A DNA stretch of 64,000 nucleotides from Blastomussa wellsi (lineage: Eukaryota > Cnidaria > Anthozoa > Scleractinia > Plerogyridae). A program made the position numbers and the translations under genes. The DNA lies in contig OX393567.1 in assembly GCA_947652115.1 (NCBI GenBank), positions 2,540,952-2,604,951 of the forward strand, in the 5' to 3' direction. The notes below the pieces were generated by a model that did no database searches, had not been told where the DNA came from, and saw only the letters and a program-made list of their open reading frames with translations. Within the stretch, counting starts at the first letter, position 1; each line of letters opens with the position of its first letter. Shown here one piece after another: positions 35,801 through 49,900 of the stretch.

Positions 35801-38800
35801 AGAAGATAATATTCAATAAAATAAATAAAATGTCACCGCTAATTGAGGACACTTTGCACAAGCAAACGAATTTTGTAAATGAACAGAAATTCGAGAACTT
35901 ACCCGTGTTCAGCGATAACCCATCGTTGTGTGAAATCCTCTAGCTTCTTTTTACAAAGTACAACTTCAGCTTTTCCCTTCACAAACAACACGTAATGATC
36001 ATGATTTAGCAAAAGTTTCAGCATGTAGATTTTTCCTTTGTATAAGCAAAATTGGAGCAACTATCGGCCAAGGCTGACTTATTTTTGAGTTAAAGTGGCC
36101 TCTGGGCTAGAGAATCTTTGCAAGAGCAGTTTCAAACTAATTCACACTTGGTTCTGCAACACTGGACGCTTAGTGATAAATTTAAAACTCTGGCGCCACT
36201 TTTTCATCCAATCAGAAGTAAAACCAAATCCATCCATGATTTGCTGACACACGTTTTCCCGCGCTTTCGTTGCTTCGCGCTAGCTGTATGTTTTTGCTTC
36301 GCGCTGATTGGTTTATTGGATTGCATGTGTGTGCCCTTTGTGACTTACGCGATCATTACTTTTGTCTTGGGTTTACAACATTTAATTGCGAACCGCTCAA
36401 TCTCCTAATGCCCGAGATATCAATATCAATCTTAAGCTGAATGTTAGCGGTAATTTTGGAACTTCGTATTGCAAGTTCCCCTACCGGATGATATTCTTTA
36501 GTCTCCCCACCTGTCTGTATGGAAATGTACGGATAATATTAGGAGAAATAGCATGTTGATATCTTTTGAGTGTACGTACCTCATTAGAAGCATCATCGAG
36601 TCCTAACACAAGGGAAGTGCCTTTAAGGCTGATGAAGCCGTCATTATTCAGGGACCACCGCTGCTTGTAACTTGGATCAGTGGTCTTAGCATCTTGGGTC
36701 TTAAGAACTTGCCGTCTATGAAACAAGAAGCAAACACACTGAGGTCAGAACAGTACAATGACCCATAACACTATTAACTAAATCAGAACTAAATCAGAAC
36801 ATCTACAAGTAACTGTTATGATGAAGTGAAAGGCAAGTCTGAGTTTGAGCCTAGTGGTATATCAGGCCAGAGCTTAACCCAGTTTGTGTAAGAAAAAGCA
36901 ACCAACAGTATTTCTACCTTCCACCCCCCCCCCCCTCTAGGTGGGATGTCCCCCCCAGCATTAAATTTGGTGGCCTAACGGTTAGCGCGCTGGACAATAG
37001 GGGGATTCATGCTGACGTCATTGTTTACCTTTTTTGTCATTGGCATACGGCTTAGCGTACAGAAGGCAACATGTTAGATATGAATGGACTCCAAACAGTT
37101 AATGAGCTAGTGAAATTTAGTATTTGGTGAACGTTTTAGCTCTTTGTGTGTAATATTCAAGGAGAAATTCTCTTTCAAAAACTCCAAAATTTCTGGGTGG
37201 CAAAACCGCTAATGAGCTCATACATTCTTTGTAAAATTTTCAATACATTGAGCTGAAATTAACTGGCTGAGTTAATCGTGCTATGAACTTTCAATATTCA
37301 GAACTGATTTTTTGTAGCTCCATCAGACACTCAATCGCTTATACTAATGAGGCAAATATTGTAAACAAGGATTCCCCTATAGATCGAGTGACTTGAATAT
37401 GACTTGTCACACAATCATGTTCCTATCACATCCTTAATATAGACAAGACTACTCACCTGAACTTTCTTTGCAGTTGTCGATCAGAGAACATAACTTCATC
37501 ATAAAAGCCATTATCTTCTTTGTCGTCCACTGATGGGTCATCTTTAAGCGTCTTTTCATTTTCCCATGACCACTGCAAGGTCTTAAGACGCTGCTCCGCA
37601 CGAATATGAGAACGCTCATGAGCATTCAATGCATGGCTGTAAATATTCTCTACACTGTAAACAAAATAGCACAGATACGGGCCTTAGGTTTGAAAAACCA
37701 ACTCTCCTAAAATGTCTCCATACATTTCTTTGAATACTAGCTCGGATAATTTGGTTGTTCATAAAGACAATAGAACGAGTTTCAACTGAGTGTCGTAAAA
37801 CCAGAGTCAAAGCAATTACTTTGGCCAATCACAAAGGACGGAGACAATCCAGTGAACCAATCAAACTCTAAGAAATTACACGTAGCCGACACAAAGCGCG
37901 GGAAAACGTTCACGCGCGAGTCACGATTGGTTTTACTTTTGATTGGTTGAAAAAGTGGCGCGAGATTTTTAAGCCAATCCCTGAGCGTAGTAATGCAAAA
38001 CCAAAGCGATTCGCTTATACCTTTTGACACTCAATTGAAAATCACTCCATCTCCTGGATTACGTTTTTCTTTACTCGTCACACCTGGCTGTATAATTATA
38101 AAAATTCAGGTTGTTGTTGTGGGTGTTGTGTCTTGAAGCTCGTGTCAAAAGTAGTGTCTTAGAGGCCAGTCAAAAATCTTGGTTCTTGTCCCTTGAAGCA
38201 CGAGGCCCTGATTTGCTCTGCTTTAACCGAAAGCCCCGTCATACGAAGACCAAAGTGGCTTTTAGCCCTAGAGCCCTGATTCTCTTTTGGGCAGCATGTG
38301 TAAAGATGTCTCTTCCATACTGAATACGTAACGGAAATAGGAAAATTGAGCGCAAGCTACTTGGGACTCTACAAGGCGAGTAAAAAAGAAATCAAAATAA
38401 TACAGTCAACTTTCTCTTAACGAACACCTTTGAAAGGCAGGCAACTGGGTTTGATCAGCCATTTTACTATCTAAGTTCTCCCTAAGAAACTCGATAGCAA
38501 CCCTAACTCACAACTGCAAAAAAAAAAAAAAAAAAAAAAAACACGCAAGACTCTTTCGCACAAGTTTATAAAAATCTTAAATACCTCTCCTCATTCTCCG
38601 AGGGTAATTCTTCTTGATTATTTCCAGTTGCTAGTTTTTCTCGCTCCTCAGAACTCAGCGCACATTGCGCTACACATAAATGAGAACCAGTTGTAACAGC
38701 TCCGTCAACTTGAAGAACCAAGTCTTTGAGAGACCAAATAAATATCAAGTTAAGAATAGCATGCTGTAGTCATCATCATCATCATTTATATGCCTTTATT

Positions 38801-41800
38801 TGCATCTACTTTCTTTACATTACAAAAGTATATAGGGCTTAATATACGGCGAGGTGACCTCTGGAAACAAGCAGGCTTCTAGTTGAGGGCAACTTGTACA
38901 TCACAATGTTTTAACTAAAGATAGTGCTACGAGAGTGCGGCAAGGACAGATTCATTGATTATTTTACCAAAAAATCTGCTGATTATGCATCTGTATCCCC
39001 ATCATTCGGCATTCCTTTTAAAATATTTCCCTTTTAAGACGGTTTCCGACGAACATTCAAGCAATTCAGGCAAAATTAAGTTAAGAAGAACTTATCGAGA
39101 CTTAAGCTCTCAAGCTGACTCCACCAGAGAAACGTGAATTCTGAAGTTATCCATATTTTAATCAACGCACGTTTTAAGTCAGTCCAGAACGAAATAACAG
39201 GTGTTTTAAGCATTTTTACGAGGTTAGACATTTACTTTCTCGAGAATGCTTGCGAATTCAGTTGCAGAGTCATTAGAGAAATGAAGTAAAGTCATATGCT
39301 TCAAATAGTACACAAACATTTTACCGCGCTACGAGTATTACTTAAACTCCCCACCCTCCAGAATTTCTAATGACTTTTCACAGGGTGGGCTGGTACGGAT
39401 ATCAACAGGAAAGACACATTTTAACTAAAGTCGTCACTTCTAATAGTCAAAGTATACAAAGGTACCTGCAGGGTCTCTCAAGGCACAGTATTGCCTTATG
39501 TGTGAGATGTCAGATGCCAGGTTGGCAAGTACCGCCCTTCTCTGCTGCTCTGAGTAAGATAGTTGCGGATCACTCCACGGCTCACCGCATGTCACGTGCA
39601 CCAGTTGATTTCTCTGCAGGTCTGACAGACTGTTAACTTCTTTACCATCTTCAGTGTACAGCCTTCTTGCCGCAAATGGTAAACCAACAGCTTCAGTGCA
39701 CCTATCCAGGAACTGCATAGAAATAAAATGGATTTCACCAGTTAGATGAAAAGCCAGAGTTCATATAGGAGACCATGGAAACTTTGATTACATGAATCAA
39801 GTAAATAAAACATTAAAAATATACATATTAAATAATATTTTTATATTTCTTCGCATGCAACCCTAAACGAGACCTTCACGGCTAAGTATAATGGCGTTTT
39901 TCCCAGAACACCCTAAGTGAGACCACAATTATAGAGAATGCTTATGCAAAATTTGGGGGCTCAAACAAGGAAAACTATGGGAGATGTGGAAATGGCGAAT
40001 GGGAGGATGGAATTTCAGTAAGTGGTTTGAGTAGGATACTGTATGAAAGAATCTTTCTTTAATTTCTTCAATTTCTGAAAAAGTAGCCGACTTCTCTAAG
40101 CGAAGTGCAGGGAAGTAGGCAAGGCTTTTTGTTGGCTGCTGGAGGTTATTGAAAACACCGCAGAGGTTAAAAATGTAGTGTTTGTATGTGGCTGGAACCA
40201 TCACAAATTGTTCATTTAAGAGCGAAGTCTGGTCACATGTACACATATTTCATGTAAAGCGATCTTCCTGAGCAAAGATTATTTCAACGCCATACCAGAT
40301 TCAACTCAAGTCTTTTGTGATCAAGTGGATGACAGGAGCCAGCAAGGTCCTCGCCAGACTGCTCGTGCTTGTCAACAGTAGATCGCCTGCTAAGACAGTC
40401 ATATTATTTGCATTATCAGGGGGTGAATAAGTTGCTAATAATGAACGGATAAACAGCAACTAGTAAAAGAACTCAAAATGCAATCCACCGTATGCAAAAA
40501 GATGGCGACTGGTACATTTACCTATAATTCTTCGCGCGCGAAAACCCTACAAATGCTTATAAAAACGCAAAGAAAAGCACCTAAACATTCAAACTCGGCA
40601 ATAACAATATTGTTACTACACAAAAGAATTTCGTTAAATTGTAACTTTCTATATACCCTGTGGGCTGTGTTAGGATCGCAAGGTATTGTCAGTGGTAAAA
40701 TGTACAGCCGCCAATTTTTTTCCTACGGCGGATTAAAGATAAGAAATACCATTAATGAATGGAGTGATTGTTTTTTTCTGTTTTAAGTGTGAAGTCACAG
40801 CTTCATGTACACCTCCCCGACCCCTATATTTTTCCCCTGGCATACCCACCCTCCCTCATCTCCTTACTTTCTTTGAAGGGCCCAGGGGTACCCACGTTCC
40901 TTCACCTCTTCATCTTCTTTAAGGAACCCTAGGGTACCTATCCTCCCTCAATTCCCCTATTTTCTATGAGTACCCGCAAGGGTACCCACTCTCACTCATC
41001 TCTTTTAGACCCCTATGCGATCCCCATCCTCAACTAATTAATCTCCCGTCAATATTTCATTTAAGCAGCTGGCTGCACACAATGTACCTGTCAATAATGG
41101 CTTAAATGACAGCAAATTGTATTTATTTATTTCATTTGGATCTGCATTGACATCATTTACTGAGGTCTGTTGTTACGGATGGCAAGGATGGAAATGAATT
41201 GAAAATTGAAAAAAATGTCAATTTTTTTTCAAATTCTCAAGCCATCTCCTGAAAAAAAATAACAAACCAACTATCATAGTTTGCTAAATTTTCATTTTGG
41301 GTCGGAGCATTTTTTGTACGATTTAAGGTATTTTAAACACAAAATTGACCTGAATAATATATTTTCCAACACAGAGTTTTTTTTACAGCAAGGTAACTCA
41401 CCTCTTGTGTTTTTTGAAAGAGCTGTTTGAATCTGCTCCACTGACATCATGCAGCATCTAAGGAACAACAGACGAGGAACATGCAATACGATCGGGTGGA
41501 TAGTTTGATACTGTATAATATAATTATATTATATCAATCCTGTTGCTACAAAACTTGAAAGAGTTGCAGAGCCACTACGCTCACACTCATTGTTATCCAA
41601 AATATGAATTGTTCTGCCCCACTGTAATGCCACTGTTACTATATTTGAAATAAATGCAACTCACATTAGTCAAGTCTGGTCCAACAACTGTGACTGCTCG
41701 GCTGTGATCTGATTCACCATTTTTTAGCACTCGTAATCTGGCAGGGGTACCTGAAAATTAATATTAAATGTTCAAAAATGCCACATGTATAAATAATTCC

Positions 41801-44800
41801 ATCTGATCATCAGTTGTTACCAAGTCTAATAATGTAACATTTATCAGTTAAACCAATAATTAATTATGAGTTACTTTACCTTAAAACCACTAGGAAATCT
41901 ACTCACAATAACTAGCTTTTGTACATGACACCACACCACACTACACTGCATTGCATCACATAGAATAACGCCACATCACATTGCTTCAACCCACACTACA
42001 CTACACTACACTGCATTGCATCACATAGAATAACGCCACATCACATTGCTTCAACCCACACTGCACTACATTTGTATACAATAATAATCAGGAATAGTTT
42101 AAAATTGAAAGTTTTCCACTTTCCATGCAACATATCAAGAACGCTAAGACAGTGTTTCAACACATTTCCACACACTGAGAAGAGAGTTGATATATGACGC
42201 GATGTGCAGTGGAGCATTTTTGACGAAATTCGAAGTGTTTGGAAATGTTATGAAACACTCTCTGAAGTGTTTGATATATCTTCTTTGACGAAACTACTAC
42301 TACGAAGAACTACAGAGAAACAAAGACTGAGATAAAATCGTAAAAATCTGTGCTAATTAAGATCAGATTTCCAAACCTCAGACTTCTACAAGACAAGGGG
42401 CCTTTAGATAAGAGTACCAGTATGAGACTGAGTACGAGTATGACTTGTCAAACCCAGTGCTTATTTTCACATTTCATGCCAGTGTCATAACATCCAATAA
42501 TTTGTAATTCATATGGTCAGCAATACTAAGGGCTTTGGGAATGCTGCTACTGAGGTAAAAATATATAACTAAGCTGTAATACCCTTAGGGGTCTCTATTA
42601 ACAAGCAAAATCAAGGACACAAGATTTAAGTCTACAAGTCATACCTAACTATAAAATAACCATTAACTGTGTAAGTAAACAACATAAAACAAACTGCACC
42701 AATTTATTAGACTGAAGTTGTCACCAAAATGCTTTACACATGAATTTTATAGAGACAGTTTTGAGCTACTACCAGAAAATATTTAGATACTGAAAAAAAT
42801 GTTGAGTCCTGGCATTGAGATGCTACATTTTTTAAAAGAGGTGCCACTGGCACAACTGACAACAATATCGCACATAAAAAATAACAGTATATATATAGCA
42901 AAATAAGTTTATTATAACTGTGATAATTTCTTAAACTCACAAAAAGATATGTTAGTGATTAAAATTTTCTTTGTAAGGAAAAAGCGAAAGAGATTCAATA
43001 TTACAGTAAAAAGCTAAATACCACTACACAGTCTACAAAATCTTAATATTGTGTTTAGTACTTACGCATGTCAGATGTGTGTATAATTATGGTGTATAAA
43101 AGCTGGAATGATTTTTCAGAAATTTCAATTGTGTAGAGTACACAACCAAATATTAAACATTTCCAATCATTTTTGGCCAAAAAATACCCAAGTTCAGCTT
43201 ATAAACAAGCAGATCAAATCATATGCAAAAATCACCCAGAAATTAATAATTAACATCCACCTTAAATAACTATTGTCACTGTTATCCAAGGCACCTGCTG
43301 AAATGCAGACTTGTAAATTAACTGAAAATCATATCTGGCTTCCATTATTATGCTTGCATAACTTATCCGCAAGCACACAATCTAACAAATTCAACAGATC
43401 TTCTGCAATTTCTGAGATTATAACATTAATGAAACTTTTGAATTCTTCCACACAAATGTCCACATTATGTAAATGTCCACACGTGACCAAACGTCAGATT
43501 TTATCGTTCGTTTTTACAGTTTTATGTTTTAAGAAATCTCTCCTAATCTATTTGTAGCTGTAACTTAATGAAAGTTCTGTTCTTTAAAAAAGAAATTGCA
43601 ACTAAAATCAATTCAGAACTGATGGCGAGTTGCCAAGATCATTTAAACACCTCTTGCAGCCTTCCTTTGAAAAATAACATTTATTTTCCAGTGGTCTAGC
43701 ATCATTGGAAGAAAAATGTGACTTCCGTGAGCAATTTTGCTAGCAACTGTAGTTTGTTGTTTTTACCTGTTGCCATCGTCTTTTTCTGTGAGAGCCTCTT
43801 GACTGGTGGGGCATAAGGCAGCAGAAACCCTTCCATGGGCCAGGTAAAGTCCTATGTGAGAGATACATACCAACATTGATACATAAAAAAGGTTAAGTCT
43901 GCATACAAGCCTAGTGGCCCATCAGGCCAAAGCCTAAGCATGAAATGATTAGGAGTATTTCTACTCCCCCCTGGATGGGATGCTAATCCATCACAGGGTT
44001 TTCCCCCCCAGGCAGCATTAAATTCGCCGGTACCCATTTGCACACCTGGATGAAGAGAGGCACCATGAGAGTAAAGTGTCTTGCCCAAGAACACAAAGCA
44101 GTGCCGTTTGAGGCATGAACTCAGATCGTTTGACAACCAGATAGACACATCACAAAATATATTTAAGCTGTTATGTGAGCCTTGACATTATTCTTGCAAA
44201 CACTTTGTCCCCAATTAGCTATTTTAACTAAATACTATGACACGTTAATAAAGTAAAAAAACCTTGAATTCGAGCTTGCTTTTGGACAACCAGGTTGCAA
44301 ATTTTACTTGCTCTGGGTGGTTGTGTGCTTGTCTTAGCTGACTTTTAAAGATTCAGTCAGTAGATGACTTGTCAAGTAGATTTTCCTTTTCACTTGATCA
44401 CAAAGACAAGGAAAAGAAAAATCTACTTGTCATGTACAACTGGATGAGAGTTTTCTTGGCTCCTGGAGAACTGGGTTTGTTAACAAGAGCTTACGTCTAA
44501 TGATAATGCACAAAACTACCTAGTTGAAAACAAAAAGTTGCACAGTGTGTTGCAAAGGTTGCAGGAAAATTACTAGTACCTTCAACAGTTTATCGATAGA
44601 AGAGGAAACAACCAACTGTTGGCCAACAAATGTTTTGACTGAGAGCTGTTTTTCATTAACCATGTACTGATCACGATGAAATGGAAAAAGCATTGAAATT
44701 ACATCGTAACGATCTATTTATTCCAGTACCATATTCCATGTCCCATCTTCATTAACTGGCCATGACAAAGCTCTCTTATTCCACTCTGGGTTAGGAATTG

Positions 44801-46887
44801 TGGAGTATTTCCATTGGCCAAAATTGTTCAAGTCTTCCTGTTTGATGGCCCATCTGCAACAGAAATGAAAAAAATTAATCACAATTATCAGTGGCATATT
44901 TTCTTGTAACAAGTTAACCCTTTCAATCCACAGCTGTTGTTCAGGAAATGAGCCTGCACTACTTGAGAGATTGCCAGAATTCAAGCTTACCACATGATTC
45001 ACAACTAACCTCTGAGCACCTTCCGCATGCTTTCTTGGTAGAAGTGCAAGTGAATATTTTCGACCAAGGAACTCATCTTTAAGCTGAGCAAGACCAGTCT
45101 CAGTACTCTCCTCTGCTTGGTCTGACAGAGATGGACTGGGCTTTAGACTAACACCCTCTGCCATTTGATCACTTAATCCTTCTAGCTCATCCATAAAATG
45201 TAAATTTTCCAAGCCATGTGATACTTCTTTCTCCGGTGAGACAGACTGTGGTGGTTTTTCATCAGAACTGATGTCTGTAACATCGTGATCTCCAGTGTAA
45301 GTGAGCACTAGGTTTGGTTTTGAAAGAGAGTAGATCTGCCCTGTTGGGCTAAATCCCCACTGTTGGTTGGCATCACTGGGATCCCTACAGTTACCCAAAA
45401 AACAAGGTGTTCAAACCATTTATTAGCAATGACTAGTGCATTGGGAGGGGTGTGTGGAATAAGGGCCTGAGTGACTGTGGATATAATATGAAATTCACCT
45501 TTTCCTTCACAATTATACACAGGCCAAATTAATAAATTATTGGGTGGAGAGTCTAGAAATCTACTATCTATCACTTGCCTGGGGATTTATGCCAGCACCA
45601 TCACTCCTTCAAATTATATTAATATTAATTCTATAATTTTGTATTTGCATAAAACACTCCTAAAATTGCATGTAAATGGTAGTAAATTTAATGTCGAATA
45701 ACTTTCAGAAATTGAATTCGGCCCTTTAGGACTATGAAAGCCTGATTACTCAAACCCTCTTTTTTTTTTTCAATTTCCCCCAATAACTTGAACTTTAGAA
45801 GTGGTTCTTCCTGGATTTGCTTTATACCCCCTGATTTCTCCAACTTGTGATTTCTCCAACCAGTTTCCATTTACCCTGGGGGTCTCAACAACCAGTATTC
45901 CAATGTATAATTTTAAAGTTAAGTTTATAGGTAAACAATAATTTAAAATAAAAAAATGTATTGTAAGGCTTGATGGTAGCATAGATTGAAAGCTACAGGA
46001 CAGGTACCTTTTTGCTATCAACACAGGATACCCTTCCACTGATACATCAGCATACTTCACAGTGACAGCATGCTCTGATCTGGACAGGACTAGCTGCGGC
46101 ATAGCTTTGCTGTGAATTAAACCACTCTGAAACAAAAACATTTTCAATTTTGATAATAATTTCATGTTACTTTTAAGCAAGATTTGGTAATTCTACATTG
46201 TATACCTGTGTTATAACCCATTCTTGAGCGTCTGGGGGCCACACTTTCTTTTTCTTTTTCTTCTCTGTAACAACAAGCTCTGGATAAAGGACAAGGTTTT
46301 TATTTTCTTTATACTGCAGGAAGCAGCCCGTCTCATCCACACGCATAACCTAGTGTCAACACAAAAACAGCAATAAAGTTAAAATAGTTGCCAGCCGCAA
46401 CCATATATTTAGGGAAGTGAATGGTTAATTTCAGACTTCTCGAGACTGATATATTTTTCTGCAATTTATCCCGAAAAATTGTCTTAGGCTTGAAACAGAA
46501 ATTGAGGCTCTGAGAAAGCATTGTGACAAATATTTACGATGGCAAGATCCACACAAAATTCTGGGAGGCACATTTTTCAAAAACCACTATTTGGTGCTCA
46601 CCTGAAGATTTTGTGCTTGAGTCAGTTCACTGCCTGGATTAAGCAAAGTGACCTGATGGCGTTTGCTTCCTGATGGAAAGCCATTCACAGCTCTCCAGAG
46701 GGAAGCTTTTACCTTGCCACTTCCTTCCTCATCAGCAAAACTTTCTCTTTGAACCATTTCCTTCTCACCCCAAAGTGACATGCAGGTAGCCTTGTCTAAA
46801 CACAGCTCAAGAACAACAACTGAAAAGCAATAATGAACAGGTGCATACCTCACTGATACAAAGAGGATTCAATAGAGTGTGTTCACG

Positions 46888-46918
<31 letters not shown>

Positions 46919-49900
46919 GGTAAGTCTGCAGTCGGGCCTAGTGACCCATCAGGCCGGAGCTTATCCCGGTTTCTGTAGCATGAAGCGACAGAGAGTATTT
47001 CTACTCCCCCCTGGATGGGATGCTAGTCCATCGCAGGGTTACCCCACCTGGGTGAAGAGAGGCACTGTGAGAGTAAAGTGTCTTGCCCAAGAACACAACG
47101 CAGTGGCCCGGCCAGGACTCGAACCCGGACCGTCCGATCCAGAGTCCAGCGCACTAACCATTAGGCCACTGCGCCTCCCAGGAGTACAACAAAGAAATTG
47201 CAGCCATGTTGGAGGAGTGAACGAATCTTTTGGGAATTGAACTCTATTTTCTTGCAAATTCTTCCTTTTGCTTCAGTAAAGCAATATGGATGCTAGTCAC
47301 GTGAGCGAAAACACTCTATTCTAAACTAACAGAGTATTTTCAAGTGCCCTAAATATTTCAGAATTAAAAGCTATTAAAGTAACAACTATGGCTGCAGTTC
47401 CTGAATTTCTTTAGATCGATTACCTTAAAGGATCTACGTCATTGTTTGTGCGCTTTGAAAAATTTAACCTAATCTTTTCTAAATCGCTTTTCCAATCCAT
47501 TTCAATCTTTCCCATCCCCAGCCATCCTTGCTCCTTTTTGGTTTAGTATCAATCCTTTGGAGTTTTTCTTCTTTAGCAAACTACTATTTTTAGGTTTCCT
47601 ACATTTAAGGTTAAATTAGGTTGTCTACAAATTGACTCAAAATAATAATTGTGATGTAGCTCCTTCAAGGCCCCTAAAAGGTACCACAACAACTCTACTG
47701 GTCAAAGCACCCTAAAAGGTACGCATACTAAAAGGTATGAATAGCACCCACGTCTTTTTGATAGGGGAGTCCCTCCCCCCCTCCCCCGGGCAGTCACCAT
47801 CAAAAGTCTTTCACAAGACTTCTTCATTACGCTGCCTGACCAGGGGTTGATCCAAGAAAAATGGTGATCATTTTCCAATAACAGAATTTTGCTAAAGGTG
47901 CAAGCCTCAAAGGGATCCGTCCAGGTGCACACTCCCACTGAAAAACCTTTAGATTTTAACTCCCAATTAATTATGTTAAGTCTTGGTCTGGATCAGTGTC
48001 TGTTTTGTTATCACACTCGATAACCCCAAAAGCCGTTATAACAAGCTTTTCCCATCCTCGCTAGCCTTTGCAAACTTGACCACAATTAAAGTGCAGATGA
48101 AGCGAATTTTTTCTTTGCCGTTTTCAGTTCCCCTACATGTAAAGAAAACTACTGCAAGTAGAAAAATTACACTCAATAAAGATTTGAGCGATTTTGAGGG
48201 CTATAAAATGGGATTTTTCTGGCGTTAAAGTGTCCAGAGCCTGGATCGAGTTTCTATTGTAAAATCCTTAATGTGACGTCACTTGGTTGCAAAGGGCCGT
48301 TTTGGGTAAGCGCTGAGTAGGAACCTCTCAGGTGAAAGTGTTCTGAATAAGTAGCCGTCTCGAAACGAATAGCCGTTTGTTAACCGTTCGAATGCAATAG
48401 GATAAGGTTCTAACTTTTCTCACTGTCCTCCTCACCTTTGATCTGAGATGCAACCAGCGTGACGTCACGATCTGGTATTTTGACCGCGCAAATTGGCGGA
48501 CATTTTTGGAGCAATATATTAGAAATATACATTAAAAATATTTCGCTTCATATGCACTTTAAGGAAACGCCCTCCCTCTTGGAATTTCCAAAGATATTAC
48601 TTGGGTTGCGTGTGAATATTTCCTGAAACAACAACTTCAATTATGGTACATGGATTGCACAAGACACTGTGTGTTTGAATGCAGTGCACCACATTTTTCC
48701 TACCTTATTATAAATTACACAGTCAAGTAAGAAGGGCAAAATATTATTCTTAGAGTGATTTACCATGAGGTGGTTTAAAGTCCTCTCCATAAGACAGCCA
48801 TATGTCTTGATCATAAACCAAGTCATGGACGTCTGTAATCTCCTCCCCATCCCGTGTAAAGACTCTCTTGGCAATCCTCCTTCCTGCAGGCCCACCTCCA
48901 CTGTCTGTCACCTTCTGACAGCTGGTGCAAGCATCAAGAAAACGATGCAATAACTGTGACTTATCACCCTGGATTCCTTTCTCAGCCTCGTGCAAATTAA
49001 AGTAAAGTACAACTTTGTCATCTGAGGAACCATTTTCATATAGCTGCATCACAAAAGGGAGGGAAACACATTATTTTCATAAACGTGAAAAAAAAATTAA
49101 AATTTCAGTTTCTTTGATTGTTGACTGTACAGTGTGAAGGCATACATGTAGTCATAGTCCATAATTATTTACTGATCCATTTATGGGAAGTTTGACTGCA
49201 CTCAATAGCCAATTCCATCTAAGAGACACCACTGCAGGAAATCATGGTAGTTGAATGCATCACGTGCATGACGTCATTGAGAATTGGCGAGCGAAGTTGC
49301 ATACAAGTACTACCATAAATCCCTGCGGATGTATCTCATAGACGGAATCGACCATTTAATATCTAACAGTCCTGGGCCCATTTGCTGAAAGGGTGGGAAA
49401 TGCTATCCACTGTATAAATCACAAAACAGTGAATAAGTGTTGACAAAACAAACTGCACTATCCACTGGATAGTGATTTAACCAATGGATAGCATTATTCA
49501 CACTTTGAACAACCAGGGCCGGAAGTAAACTGTAATAAAAAATTCCCATATTTGTACCTTTAATTTGAGTCCCTGTTTTCCTAACAGCCTGCTCTCTGGA
49601 GCAATATGTGTCAAGTGCTGATATCTGTAATTCTCCAATCCCGCAGACTCTTCATCATGTGTCGCAGACTCCACCATGCTCAGATGAGATGTTAGTGTCG
49701 GCATCACACTCGACAGATCACTGATGTGCTGGTCGACCTTTAATCAAGCATCAATGTTGAACAATAGAATTTAGTACCAACATTCCAATAAAACAATTTG
49801 AAGCAAAGGCACCTTCGAATTCCACAAGCCCATCGATCCATTAGCCTAACATAAAAATCCCCTCCAAAGCATGTCTGTAACAGGGAGGTGTTTGTTGATA

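Larger units (their letters stand above)
39466..41750 (-). other. DCDC1-like exons 17-19: doublecortin domain 4 with a 39-nt microexon
   Basis: Residues about 916-1010. PARLRVLKNGESDHSRAVTV (exon 17), WSRFKQLFQKTQE (the 39-nt exon at 41402-41440) and FLDRCTEAVGLPFAARRLY...LVHVTCGEPW (exon 19). Only the acceptor GTCAG ending at 41441 gives a stop-free microexon in phase 0 on both sides; it adds 13 residues between the two halves of the fold. Confidence 0.75.

Noticed and set aside
47091..47179. Functional tRNA gene on the minus strand
   Set aside because: The A- and B-boxes are present, but the stem sequences do not pair as a tRNA and the sequence continues into the SINE body found at other loci.
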